From Bin55 sp965203735 (GTDB taxonomy: Bacteria; Pseudomonadota; Gammaproteobacteria; Pseudomonadales; Azotimanducaceae), in contig OZ241909.1 in assembly GCA_965203735.1 (NCBI GenBank), positions 930,001 through 994,000 of the forward strand: DNA of 64,000 nucleotides. The letters run 5' to 3'. Positions 18,771 to 27,502 of this stretch are shown piece after piece; the first letter of the stretch is position 1; the number at the start of each line of letters is the position of its first letter. The notes under the pieces were generated by a model. That model searched no databases and was not told the DNA's origin. It saw nothing but the letters and a program-made list of their open reading frames with translations. A program made the position numbers and the translations under genes.

Positions 18771-19508
18771 GTGCCAAGGAAGAGATTTGGACAACACTTT
18801 CTAGTTGACCAAGAAGTAATAGATCGCATTCTTCGAGTTGTTGCGATCCGAAAATCCGATGACGTACTTGAGATTGGACCGGGGCGCGGAGCTCTAACTG
18901 CTGGACTGGTCAAATCCACTGAGAAACTGGATGCAGTCGAGATCGATCGAGAACTTATTGCCGATCTCCGAGCCCGTTTTCCGACTGCTTGCTTTATTCA
19001 GGATGACGTCTTAAACCTTAGCAGCGAGTCTTTTCGAAACAAGAGGATTGTGGGCAATTTGCCGTACAACATCTCTACAAGCTTGCTCTTACGTCTGGTC
19101 TCGGTGAACGATTTTTTCGACATGCATTTGATGTTGCAGAAGGAGGTTGTTGACCGTATGACAGCTCAACCATCTTCGAAGAGCTGGGGAAGACTGTCAG
19201 TCAAGGTTCAACGATGCTGGGAGATTTTTCGTCACTTCGATGTTGAAGCGAGCGCATTCAAACCCCAACCAAAGGTTACGTCGTCTCTTGTCAGAATTGT
19301 GCCCTTGAGCGACCCCATTTATGTTCGAGACGAGTACATATTCGACAATGTACTGAGATCGGCTTTCGGTCAACGACGAAAGAAACTTGCAAATAGCCTT
19401 CAGCAGTTTGCCATTGAGTGGGAAGAACTGGGGATTAGTAGATCCAAAAGAGCAGATCAGCTAGGAGTCGAGGACTACGTGGCAATCGCGAATTCCGTTC
19501 TTCACTAG
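18771..19508 (+). CDS. rsmA: 16S rRNA (adenine1518-N6/adenine1519-N6)-dimethyltransferase RsmA
   Basis: Dimethylates two adjacent adenines near the 3' end of 16S rRNA. The 245-residue protein begins PRKRFGQHFLVDQ, has the SAM-binding motif EIGPGRGALTAGL and the catalytic GNLPYNIS, and ends with the small helical domain (FGQRRKKLANSL). GTG start. Slightly shorter than the E. coli protein (273). Directly downstream of surA and upstream of apaH. Confidence 0.96.
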   Translation: MPRKRFGQHFLVDQEVIDRILRVVAIRKSDDVLEIGPGRGALTAGLVKSTEKLDAVEIDRELIADLRARFPTACFIQDDVLNLSSESFRNKRIVGNLPYNISTSLLLRLVSVNDFFDMHLMLQKEVVDRMTAQPSSKSWGRLSVKVQRCWEIFRHFDVEASAFKPQPKVTSSLVRIVPLSDPIYVRDEYIFDNVLRSAFGQRRKKLANSLQQFAIEWEELGISRSKRADQLGVEDYVAIANSVLH

Positions 19509-19548
19509 TTTGCACTCTTGATTGTGCGAAGTCGTTTTTTAAAGTGAC

Positions 19549-20361
19549 ATGGCCATTTACGCAATCGGCGACGTTCAAGGTTGCTACACAGAATTGAGAC
19601 GACTGCTGGATGCAATCTCGTTCGATCCTGATTCAGATCTGATCTGGTTCACAGGTGACCTAGTAAATCGTGGACCTGACAATGAACAGACCCTTAAGTT
19701 TGCCAAGGGTTTGGGGTCACGAGCTGTTGTCGTACTTGGAAATCATGACTTGTACCTTCTTTCCGTTGTCTTCGGCGAACGAGCGTTAGACCCAAACGAC
19801 ACGATCGGAGATGTGTTGCAGTCCAACCACTGCGAGGAGCTGTGCCATTGGTTGCGCGTACAGCCTCTGATTCATGAATGCGGAGACCATTTACTTGTAC
19901 ACGCTGGGATTCCACACATTTGGTCTCGTAAGCAAGCAGTTGCTCTTGCATCCGAAGTGGAGAATGCGTTGCGAAGTGACGACTATGTGGATTTCCTACG
20001 AGGAATGTATGGAAACCAACCAAGCGTCTGGAACGATTACCTGATCGGGACGGAACGACTGCGATGTATTACCAACTACCTTACTAGGATGAGATTCGTC
20101 AACTCAGATGGTGAGCTTCGCTTTGAGTCGAACCTGGGTCTCGAGTACGCTCCAAGTGGGAGCAAAGCATGGTTTCAGCATGAGCCAAAGATTAGAGAAT
20201 CTATAGTGTTTGGACACTGGGCATCATTGAATGGGCGCACTGACAATCCGCAATTCATCGCCACTGACACGGGATGTGTTTGGGGAAGAACGCTTACTGC
20301 TGTCCGATTGAGTGATCGACGAACCTTTGCTGTAGAAGGAAGCTCTGAGCTCCAAGCATAG
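19549..20361 (+). CDS. apaH: bis(5'-nucleosyl)-tetraphosphatase, symmetrical (ApaH)
   Basis: Hydrolyses Ap4A to two ADP and removes Np4 caps from RNA. 270 residues of the metallophosphoesterase fold with GDVQGCY, FTGDLVNRGPDN, LGNHDLYL and LVHAGIPHIW. The apaG gene that usually lies between rsmA and apaH in gammaproteobacteria is not present here; the gap is 40 bases. Confidence 0.96.
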   Translation: MAIYAIGDVQGCYTELRRLLDAISFDPDSDLIWFTGDLVNRGPDNEQTLKFAKGLGSRAVVVLGNHDLYLLSVVFGERALDPNDTIGDVLQSNHCEELCHWLRVQPLIHECGDHLLVHAGIPHIWSRKQAVALASEVENALRSDDYVDFLRGMYGNQPSVWNDYLIGTERLRCITNYLTRMRFVNSDGELRFESNLGLEYAPSGSKAWFQHEPKIRESIVFGHWASLNGRTDNPQFIATDTGCVWGRTLTAVRLSDRRTFAVEGSSELQA

Positions 20362-20376
20362 ATCTCGCACGCGTAT

Positions 20377-21468
20377 ATGTCACATCCGCTAAAGATTCCA
20401 GGACAGATCTATCGAGTAGGTGGGTCGGTACGCGACGAACTCTTGGGAATCGCGCCAGCAGACTCAGAGAACGGTCATTCGGATTGCGACTGGGTGGTCA
20501 CAGGGTCGACTCCGGCAGATATGGAACGAGCAGGTTTGAAGAGAGTCGGCAAAGCCTTTCCAGTTTTTCTCGATCCAAGATCAGGAGATCAATACGCGCT
20601 CGCTCGAACAGAGACAAAGACGGGACGGGGACATCAAGAGTTTGAATTTCGCTTCGACCCCAACGTGGAACTTGCCGATGACTTGAAACGCAGAGACTTG
20701 ACGATCAATGCAATGGCACTTGATCCGGATGGAAAGCTTATAGACCCGTACGGAGGGCGGCGCGACCTCAATGACAAGGTACTGCGCCATGTGTCGGACG
20801 CGTTCACGGAGGACCCACTTAGACTCTTTCGCGTAGCTCGTTTCTCGGCGACGATGCCGGAGTTTGAAGTAGCTCCTGAAACGCTCGAATTGCTGTCATC
20901 AATGCGAAACGAACTGTCCGAACTTTCTGCAGAAAGGGTTTGGCAAGAATACGCCAAGGCGATGAACGGTTTGACACCTTTTCGTTTTTTCGAGACGCTG
21001 AGCGAATCCAATGCATTGGATCCTTGGTTCAGTGGTCTTGCTGTCATATCACTAGTTTCGCTCTTGCGCGAGCTTTGGTTACGTGATATCGATGCAATGG
21101 CTGCTGTTGCTTGGCTGCACGACGAAAACACATCGGTTTCTCTAATGAGACGTCTTAAAGCTCCTGGACATGTCATTCGACTCACCCGAGACGTGGCGAG
21201 GCACGGACATTCTTTAGCGAGCTACACCGCGCTCAAACCAGAGGAAATCTTGGTTCTCTTGGAGAAGTCCAACGCCTTTCGCCCAGGGCAAGCGTTTGGC
21301 CGACTCGTTAGTTCAGTACAAGCCTGCTCCTCGATCGACTTAGGCGAGCTTGTTGAGTTGGTCGATGAAGTGAGGAGGGTCAGAGTGTTCAATGTTTCGC
21401 AGGACGAATACGGCTGGTGGTTGAGACGGGCTCGACTGGAAGCAATAACAAAACGCCATGCCGATTGA
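20377..21468 (+). CDS. cca: CCA-adding tRNA nucleotidyltransferase
   Basis: Adds or repairs the CCA end of tRNAs. 363 residues: RVGGSVRDELLG, the metal-binding DCDWVVTG, RRDLTINAMA, PYGGRRDLND and the ERVWQEYAKA helix. It lacks the C-terminal HD phosphohydrolase domain seen in E. coli (412 aa), so it is the short form. Starts 15 bases after apaH and converges on tsaD. Both tRNA genes in this window encode CCA, so a repair role is expected. Confidence 0.94.
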   Translation: MSHPLKIPGQIYRVGGSVRDELLGIAPADSENGHSDCDWVVTGSTPADMERAGLKRVGKAFPVFLDPRSGDQYALARTETKTGRGHQEFEFRFDPNVELADDLKRRDLTINAMALDPDGKLIDPYGGRRDLNDKVLRHVSDAFTEDPLRLFRVARFSATMPEFEVAPETLELLSSMRNELSELSAERVWQEYAKAMNGLTPFRFFETLSESNALDPWFSGLAVISLVSLLRELWLRDIDAMAAVAWLHDENTSVSLMRRLKAPGHVIRLTRDVARHGHSLASYTALKPEEILVLLEKSNAFRPGQAFGRLVSSVQACSSIDLGELVELVDEVRRVRVFNVSQDEYGWWLRRARLEAITKRHAD

Positions 21469-21518
21469 GCGATACAGATGAACCGCGTATCTAGAAACTG
21501 AATCGAACTCAGTAGGAC

Positions 21519-22529
21519 CTAAAGACTTTCGAGACTCTCTATGTTCCAGCGCGCCCGCGAGGAAATTGACAGAGGCTCTCGGTATCCCGCGTTCAATCGT
21601 TGATAGCCAGCGAAAGCAATCATTGCACCATTGTCAGTACAGAGGTCCATCGGTGGATAGAGGACTTGACAGTCCAAACGCTGCATGAGATTCCTAAGTG
21701 TGCGGTTCGCAGCGACACCACCCGAGAGTACAAGAGTTTGAGCCTGAGTCTGATTCAGCGCGCGTTTGCACTTAACTATAAGAGTCTCTGCAACAGCTTG
21801 TTCAAAAGAAGCTGCAATGTCAGCCGTCAATTGACCTGAGAGGGGAGAACTTGATGCAACCACGTTCTTCACAGCAGTCTTGAGCCCACTAAAGCTGAAA
21901 TCCAGCCCGGGTCTATTGGTCATGGGACGCGGAAAGTTGAACTTCTGCGAGTCGCCTCGTTCAGCAGCTCTAGATATTTCCGGTCCTCCCGGATAGCCCA
22001 GCCCGAGTAGCTTTGCGGTTTTGTCGAACGCTTCACCAACGGCATCGTCCAGCGTCTGGCCCAAGAGTTGGTATGAACCAATTTGCTCAACAAGAACAAG
22101 CAATGTGTGTCCACCCGAGACAAGCAACGCCACAAAGGGAAAGGTCGGCTTTGATTGGGTCAGCAAGGGAGCGAGCAGGTGTGCTTCCATGTGATGCACA
22201 CCGATTGCAGGGACTTCCATAGACCAGGCTAGAGTCCGTCCGAAAGCAGCTCCCACCATGAGCGCTCCGATGAGTCCAGGACCGGATGTATATGCCACTC
22301 CATCAAGACGATTGACGCTGGTTCCAGCATCGTCTAGGGTCTGTTGCACCAATGGTGAAATCTTGCGAATGTGATCGCGAGAAGCCAATTCTGGAACAAC
22401 ACCTCCATAGTGGCTGTGAAGTTCAAACTGGCTGTAGACGTGTTGTGACTTTACTCCGTCGACTGCATCGTAGACTGCAATACCAGTTTCGTCGCATGAC
22501 GTTTCTATTCCAAGAACACTTCGAATCAT
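21519..22529 (-). CDS. tsaD: tRNA N6-adenosine threonylcarbamoyltransferase TsaD
   Basis: Transfers the threonylcarbamoyl group to A37 of ANN-decoding tRNAs, in complex with TsaB and TsaE. ASKHA fold, 336 residues: GIETSCDETG, the metal-binding HHMEAHLL and LLVSGGHTLLV, and LVLSGGVAANRTL. The ATG at 22529 gives the usual MIRSVLGIE start; a TTG six bases upstream has a better-spaced AAGGA and is possible. The usual divergent rpsU is absent. Confidence 0.96.
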   Translation of the reverse strand: MIRSVLGIETSCDETGIAVYDAVDGVKSQHVYSQFELHSHYGGVVPELASRDHIRKISPLVQQTLDDAGTSVNRLDGVAYTSGPGLIGALMVGAAFGRTLAWSMEVPAIGVHHMEAHLLAPLLTQSKPTFPFVALLVSGGHTLLVLVEQIGSYQLLGQTLDDAVGEAFDKTAKLLGLGYPGGPEISRAAERGDSQKFNFPRPMTNRPGLDFSFSGLKTAVKNVVASSSPLSGQLTADIAASFEQAVAETLIVKCKRALNQTQAQTLVLSGGVAANRTLRNLMQRLDCQVLYPPMDLCTDNGAMIAFAGYQRLNAGYREPLSISSRARWNIESLESL

Positions 22530-22690
22530 TGTCAAGGTGATTCCTTAAGTATCAATTGATAAGGGTCTTCAACTGCCTAGGATCGTCCAGTTTGTTGGTC
22601 GAACCCAACGCCAATGCTGAAGAAAATAGAGGACAGACGCATGCTTCACAAGACAGCAGTACAAATTGGGAGGACAAGTTGGCGTGAGCC

Positions 22691-22711
22691 GATCGTACAT
22701 AAGGTACGATC
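22691..22711. promoter_or_regulatory. perfect 8-bp inverted repeat upstream of a repeat-protein gene
   Basis: GATCGTAC at 22691-22698 and GTACGATC at 22704-22711 flank a 5-base spacer. It sits about 60 bases before the ATG at 22772, where an operator for a dimeric regulator would lie. There is no T-run, so a terminator for anything rightward is unlikely. Binding protein unknown. Confidence 0.4.
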
Positions 22712-22771
22712 CTACATCAATAGTTATGCAAGACCACTACATTTGAGCTTTTCACTGAGGCTGGTGAATAG

Positions 22772-24586
22772 ATGGAACTGTTGAACACAATCCGAACCTC
22801 GAGGCTGGGTCCCTATGTGTTCGGCATCTTGGCTTCCTTGTTGATTCTTGTATTGTTCGCGATCGTTCTTGGTAGTGCGCCTAAGAACGAGAAGCAAGTT
22901 CGTTCGTCGGTTTCGTCGGCTCAAGGTATCTCCCAAGAACAAAGCACATTTAGAAACGAAGCGAGCCCAATACCGTCGAATCTGGAATATGAAGTTAGCT
23001 TAGGCAATGGTCAACTTACTAGTGATTTTGCCCGATTGGCCGCACTTGGGAAACAACTCCTATCGGCCGATGAAGCTCAAATCGTCGATTTGTTGGTCGA
23101 GTCAAACAACATTGACTCCCTATACCGACGAGATGCAACTCAATTCGAAATTTTTCGAGCTCTTTCATTGCGAAATCCCATTGGCGCGTTGGCTCATGCA
23201 GCAGAGTTCCCATGGGGTCAGCAGAAACGTTTTATACAGGCAGTATTCTGCGAATGGTCTCTCAATGACTTGCCGACCTCAGTTGAATACGCCCAAGAAC
23301 TTGGGGACTTGGAAAGGCAGATAGCAGCAATAGCAATTCTTGATGCTAGAGACGATCTTTCGTTCCACGAACAGTTGAAAATAGCTACCGATCTTGGATT
23401 TCCAAACATCGCAGCGGTCAAAAGAGAGGAATTGATCGTGGCGGCATCTGAATCCGATCCAGAAAGCGCTTGGTACAGCATTATTGGCGATTCAGCAAGT
23501 GACACCGATCAGGTTAGTACCCTCGTGTCAATTGCTGAGGTGTGGATCCAAAGTGCTGGTCCTGAGATTCTTGACCAGGCTTTGGAATCGCTCTTAGGAG
23601 AAGAACTTCAGCAAGAATTCCTAGTTGAGCTATTAGGTCGAATTGCGGAATACCATCCAATGCAGGCATTTCAGGTCGCAAGAGACCACTTCATTGAGTC
23701 TGAGATTCAAACGTATCTAACGGCTGTTGTAAGTTCGTGGGCACTTAGCGATCCTTCGGCCGCACTAAAAGCTGTTGCGAGACTCTCTCCCAAGAGCTTC
23801 CGCAAGGCCCTGCGGGAAACAATAGTTTGGACGTGGATTACAGCCGACCCGAATGACGTATTAGAGAATATTTCTGCCATCCCAAGGGAAATTCGTTCAG
23901 CGGCGCGCGAATCAGCGATTCGGTATCTGTCTGCTTTTTTTCCTGAACAAGCAGCACAGTACATAGCAAGCGTACGGGACAAGGAAAGCAAAGGGTCACT
24001 AGCTGTCGCGATTGCGAATGAATGGGCCGAGAACGATGTCTACGATGCACTAAATTGGATTCTGACAGATGCACAAGTTAGCGATATGCGCGATAACCTG
24101 CTATATAACATCGTCGATGAGCTCACTGCCGAAAACCCAGATCTTGCTTTGCAGACTGCTTTGGATCAACCGCTCAGTAGCTCAGGATACCACTTGGAAG
24201 CATACGTCGTAGAGCGAGTCGCTCGATCGAATGTAGACCAAGCAGTGGAAATGTTGGCGAGTGTAAGGGATATGAGCAAGCCTTTCGCCTTCAGTAGGGT
24301 TGGTTATGTGTTGCTGCGTAATCAAGATTCTCAGCGTGCGATCGAATTAGGCAAAGAACTAACTGATACTTCACAGTTAGTCTATTTCGAATACTTGCTG
24401 GATGATTGGGTCAGTGAGGATTTCATGGGATTGTTTGACTCGATTGACACTTTGCCAACAGCGAAAGCACAGTCAATTGCAGCTAAGCGTCTCGAGAGTT
24501 CTAACAAGAAAACAAAAGTACTCACGGAAGATCAATTGGACTACGTAAGATCGCTGCAACAAGAACACAATCCGCTTGGTTCTTAA
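22772..24586 (+). CDS. membrane-anchored helical-repeat protein (paralogue A)
   Basis: 604 residues, no named family recognised. A single membrane helix near the N-terminus (FGILASLLILVLFAIVLGSA) follows a short basic start, so the rest is probably periplasmic. The body is alpha-helical with a recurring W-x3-D-P/x-x2-A-L motif: WSLNDLPTSVEYA (~163), WALSDPSAALKAVARL (~323), WITADPNDVLENI (~355), WAENDVYDALNWIL (~417) and WVSEDFMGLFDSI (~546), typical of a TPR/HEAT-like solenoid. It is homologous along its length to the protein encoded at 24946-26802 on the other strand. Role unknown; a scaffold or periplasmic binding role is inferred only from the repeats. Confidence 0.75.
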   Translation: MELLNTIRTSRLGPYVFGILASLLILVLFAIVLGSAPKNEKQVRSSVSSAQGISQEQSTFRNEASPIPSNLEYEVSLGNGQLTSDFARLAALGKQLLSADEAQIVDLLVESNNIDSLYRRDATQFEIFRALSLRNPIGALAHAAEFPWGQQKRFIQAVFCEWSLNDLPTSVEYAQELGDLERQIAAIAILDARDDLSFHEQLKIATDLGFPNIAAVKREELIVAASESDPESAWYSIIGDSASDTDQVSTLVSIAEVWIQSAGPEILDQALESLLGEELQQEFLVELLGRIAEYHPMQAFQVARDHFIESEIQTYLTAVVSSWALSDPSAALKAVARLSPKSFRKALRETIVWTWITADPNDVLENISAIPREIRSAARESAIRYLSAFFPEQAAQYIASVRDKESKGSLAVAIANEWAENDVYDALNWILTDAQVSDMRDNLLYNIVDELTAENPDLALQTALDQPLSSSGYHLEAYVVERVARSNVDQAVEMLASVRDMSKPFAFSRVGYVLLRNQDSQRAIELGKELTDTSQLVYFEYLLDDWVSEDFMGLFDSIDTLPTAKAQSIAAKRLESSNKKTKVLTEDQLDYVRSLQQEHNPLGS

Positions 24587-24945
24587 GGTAGAGCCAATCG
24601 AAGCGCAGCACTCCGCGCTTGGTTCCTAATTGCCTGACCCGCTGGACGCTGGAAGACGCCAATCAGGTGTAGAAGAACACAAACTCAATGTCGACTCCTC
24701 CCTAGAGGAGATACCAACTTTCGGCCCATCGGAGTATTGAGGTTGAGACGTCGCTGCTGAATTGATTGTGAGTTTATGCTGGGATAGCCAGGGGCGCTCG
24801 AGGGATTGGTAGTGCCTAATGGTGTATGCACTTCAGCCAGCTTAAAGAGCGAGTTGCAGCCCACGAACGAGTTCGTTTAGGTTACTTGCGAGACCCACAA
24901 GCCACTAACAACATCGCAAGTTTCTGTGCAAACTAGGGGACGACT
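24587..24945. other. 359-base gap between the convergent paralogues
   Basis: No gene seen. A weak hairpin AAGCGC/GCGCTT (24601-24606 and 24615-24620, 8-base loop) just after paralogue A could be its terminator, though no T-run follows. The stretch after the stop also echoes the gene's last codons (CCGCTTGGTTCTTAA and CCGCGCTTGGTTCCTAA), suggesting a small local duplication. Confidence 0.4.
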
Positions 24946-26802
24946 TCAAAAACCGTTTGGGGCTAATTTCGATCGCACGTTGTCATTCTCTAGGTCTTGA
25001 GAGTCTTCGCTGGTAAGTTGTGACTTAAGCTTTTCAGTTTGAGTTGAGGATAAATTCGTTAGATGCTTGGGTCGCACAAGAAGCCACAATGCCGCACGAG
25101 ATTTCGACTCCATCGTTGGAAGGTTGTCGATGCGTTCGCGTGCGGTGTCAGGATCTTGTAAGGTCCAATGCTCAAAAATTGCGTCATAGAAGTAAGAGCG
25201 TTGATTGGTTGGAAGTTGCGAAGCTAGTTCTTGGACCCTCTCGAATTCATCTGACGCGATCATTGTTATACCGATTGCCGAGTAACTAAGTAATCTTGTT
25301 CGTTCATTTCGTACTTGTGGTAACAAATCGATGGCCTGGTTTATGTCGAGTGTGGCCAACTTTCCGATGAGACTGGCCTCCAATCCGATACTGTCTTGGT
25401 CGATCGGATGATCGAAAATGGCTTTAGAAAAGACTTCTAGGTTATCGAGCGTGAGATGCTCGAGAATTGCCGTTACAAGCTCCTGTTGCATGCCTTCAAT
25501 TTGCGAACTGGCCAGCGCCCAATTTAGTGCTTCACCAATATCGACGTTCGACCAGTGCTGCGCTAGTTCGCGAGCCAATTCGTAACTTTTTTCTTTTTGT
25601 GGAATCTCTGATAAGAGTCTCGCGGCTTCATTGGGCGACTGCAAGGCTAAAGAGCGAATGACCTGGTTTCGCGCCTCAAATTGCATTTCGATGGGTAACA
25701 GCGAAAGATTTTCTAGCAATTCCCAAGGGTCCGTAATTGCCCAACTCTTGATAACAGAGTCGAATAGTCGAGTGTGTAACGTGCTTGGTTCAAGCTTCTT
25801 CAAGGCATTCAATGCATCTTTTGGAGCGGATCGTGCCCAACTGCTTAGGACTGTTTGCACAATTCGCCAGCTTGTTTCATCCACCAACTCGACTGCTGTT
25901 TCAAACGCTTCTTGTGGATCAGAATATACGTGCTGGCCCAACACCATCTTTAGTACGTTCGCTCGTGTTTGCCCATCTTGTATTGATTGAGCTACGTTGT
26001 GCAACACCTCTAATCCATCTCGTGTTACCCACTCTTGCGCAATGAGAAAGAGTTCTTGTCTTTGGTCGATGAGTTCCCATGGATCACTCACTAGCGCCAA
26101 CCAGGTTGCTTCGGGATCTTCAGTGCCAATCGAACCCTGCACCCGCGATTGGTCCAACAAATTACTTGCATGGAATTCTTGACCCAGTCGATAGCCGATA
26201 TCGATCAGGGTCTCCTCGAGCAGATCGTCACGAACACGAACTATCGCTTCGATTGCAATCTCTCTCTCGGCACTATTCAAGCTCTGAGCAAAGCTAATTG
26301 CTTCCTCCAAGTCAAAGACACTCCACTCACGAAAAATCAGGTCAATAAATCGAGAGGTTTGATTGCGTGGGAACGTTCTGGAATATTTGATCGTTTGTAC
26401 TGGATCGTCCACAGCAAGTCGCCGGATAATCTGTGACTGTGCCAACGTTCGCTGATACAAACTTGCGATACTCTCAGACTCAGAAAGCAAGCCTTGTGTT
26501 TGCCGATAATCTAGTCCTAATAGGAGTTGCTCAAAAGCTACTGATCCCGCGAAGGAACCTTCATAGTTTTCTAGTGCGCTTGCCGTAGCAGACATGTGTC
26601 CCTGTGTAACTGAACTCTCATCGGTAGCCCGTTCCTCAGAGAACTGTACAACGTCTGCTTCCAGCTTGCCTGACGAAGAATCTCTCGTGACTTGGGCAGT
26701 TCGGGTTGGGAACTCAAAGACTACGACCATCAAGACGATACAAACGAGAGCAGTCACAGTGAAACTGATAAGGAACTTCTTCCAAAATCCGATCCTTCCC
26801 AT
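24946..26802 (-). CDS. membrane-anchored helical-repeat protein (paralogue B)
   Basis: 618 residues with the architecture of paralogue A: a basic start, one membrane helix (FLISFTVTALVCIVLMVVVF), a polar linker and a helical-repeat body. Repeats carry WSVFDLEEAISFAQSL, WARSAPKDALNALKKL, WAITDPWELLENLSLL, WSNVDIGEALNWALAS and WTLQDPDTARERIDNL. Several blocks align with paralogue A in order (LYRR/LYQR, DALNWI/EALNWA, DNLP/DTLP), so one arose by duplication of the other, but identity looks low and the event old. No catalytic motif seen. GGAG lies 10 bases before the ATG. Function unknown. Confidence 0.75.
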   Translation of the reverse strand: MGRIGFWKKFLISFTVTALVCIVLMVVVFEFPTRTAQVTRDSSSGKLEADVVQFSEERATDESSVTQGHMSATASALENYEGSFAGSVAFEQLLLGLDYRQTQGLLSESESIASLYQRTLAQSQIIRRLAVDDPVQTIKYSRTFPRNQTSRFIDLIFREWSVFDLEEAISFAQSLNSAEREIAIEAIVRVRDDLLEETLIDIGYRLGQEFHASNLLDQSRVQGSIGTEDPEATWLALVSDPWELIDQRQELFLIAQEWVTRDGLEVLHNVAQSIQDGQTRANVLKMVLGQHVYSDPQEAFETAVELVDETSWRIVQTVLSSWARSAPKDALNALKKLEPSTLHTRLFDSVIKSWAITDPWELLENLSLLPIEMQFEARNQVIRSLALQSPNEAARLLSEIPQKEKSYELARELAQHWSNVDIGEALNWALASSQIEGMQQELVTAILEHLTLDNLEVFSKAIFDHPIDQDSIGLEASLIGKLATLDINQAIDLLPQVRNERTRLLSYSAIGITMIASDEFERVQELASQLPTNQRSYFYDAIFEHWTLQDPDTARERIDNLPTMESKSRAALWLLVRPKHLTNLSSTQTEKLKSQLTSEDSQDLENDNVRSKLAPNGF

Positions 26803-27502
26803 GTTTCATTTGCTCCGAAACTCAATCACAGTCCGGCTTGAGGACCAGGACTCCGAAAACACCTTCAAGTTCACACTCATGTTTAAGACTTGAATGGTTG
26901 CTCCCCGCTTTAGAACGCGATGGTTTATCCGAAACTGACATATCCTTGGAACGCCAACCCGAGACCCCCATACAACAAGGATCAACAGCCAAAGTCCCCA
27001 AAGGTGTGGGAGATTATTGCAATAATAGACTCAGGCATTTCAGATGCTATCGTCATTTGTCACAGGGTTCCTCGACCACTGAGAAGAACAAATTCGCTGC
27101 GTCGCAGCGACCCCGTCAGCAAGAAAGCTCATTTTGCTTCTCGATAAGATTATGGACTTGATCCTGCAAGATTGGTGTTTCTTGGTTCATCGACGAGCAC
27201 TGACTTGACACTCTTGTCGTCAATAAACTTCGAGCTTCTTGGATTCTGGCTTGAATGAGCTAGTAGCCCTCGTCATTTGACATCTCAAATGACGATTGCA
27301 CCGTCATTTCCCTCGAAAATTACAAGGATTTAGGGTTTTCGCTGTAGCTAATAGATCCCTGAACGTAGTTTACGAACAGAAGGCGACAGTTTGCGGTACT
27401 TGGACCAGCAGAGATTCAAGTAGCGCTAATCCTTGTCTAGAGAGTTGCTAGGATTCGCAACTCCTCCAATTAGGTCACCTGGCAATGGATCAAGAAAATT
27501 GC
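26803..27502. other. 700-base gap, no supported gene
   Basis: Lies between the starts of paralogue B and the end of the G+C-rich repeat protein gene. Plus-strand ORFs here (for example 75 codons from 26920) have no recognised family and no ribosome site, so I do not call them. The word CGTCATTT recurs at 27051, 27271 and 27302 and, inverted, at 27287-27294; two copies make the hairpin annotated separately. Confidence 0.45.
27271..27294. repeat. perfect 10-bp inverted repeat with 4-base loop
   Basis: CGTCATTTGA (27271-27280), CATC loop, TCAAATGACG (27285-27294). The same word CGTCATTTG also occurs alone at 27051 and CGTCATTT at 27302. A terminator for the minus-strand repeat-protein gene at 27503 is possible, but there is no T-run and it lies about 200 bases past the stop. 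A regulator site or short-repeat remnant is equally possible. Confidence 0.45.

Noticed and set aside
24587..24945. A structured RNA (tmRNA, RNase P or SRP RNA) in the gap
   Set aside because: None of the conserved sequence blocks of those RNAs is present.
26920..27147. 75-codon ORF in the long gap
   Set aside because: Protein-like at its start but no ribosome site and no known relative; left as part of the gap.
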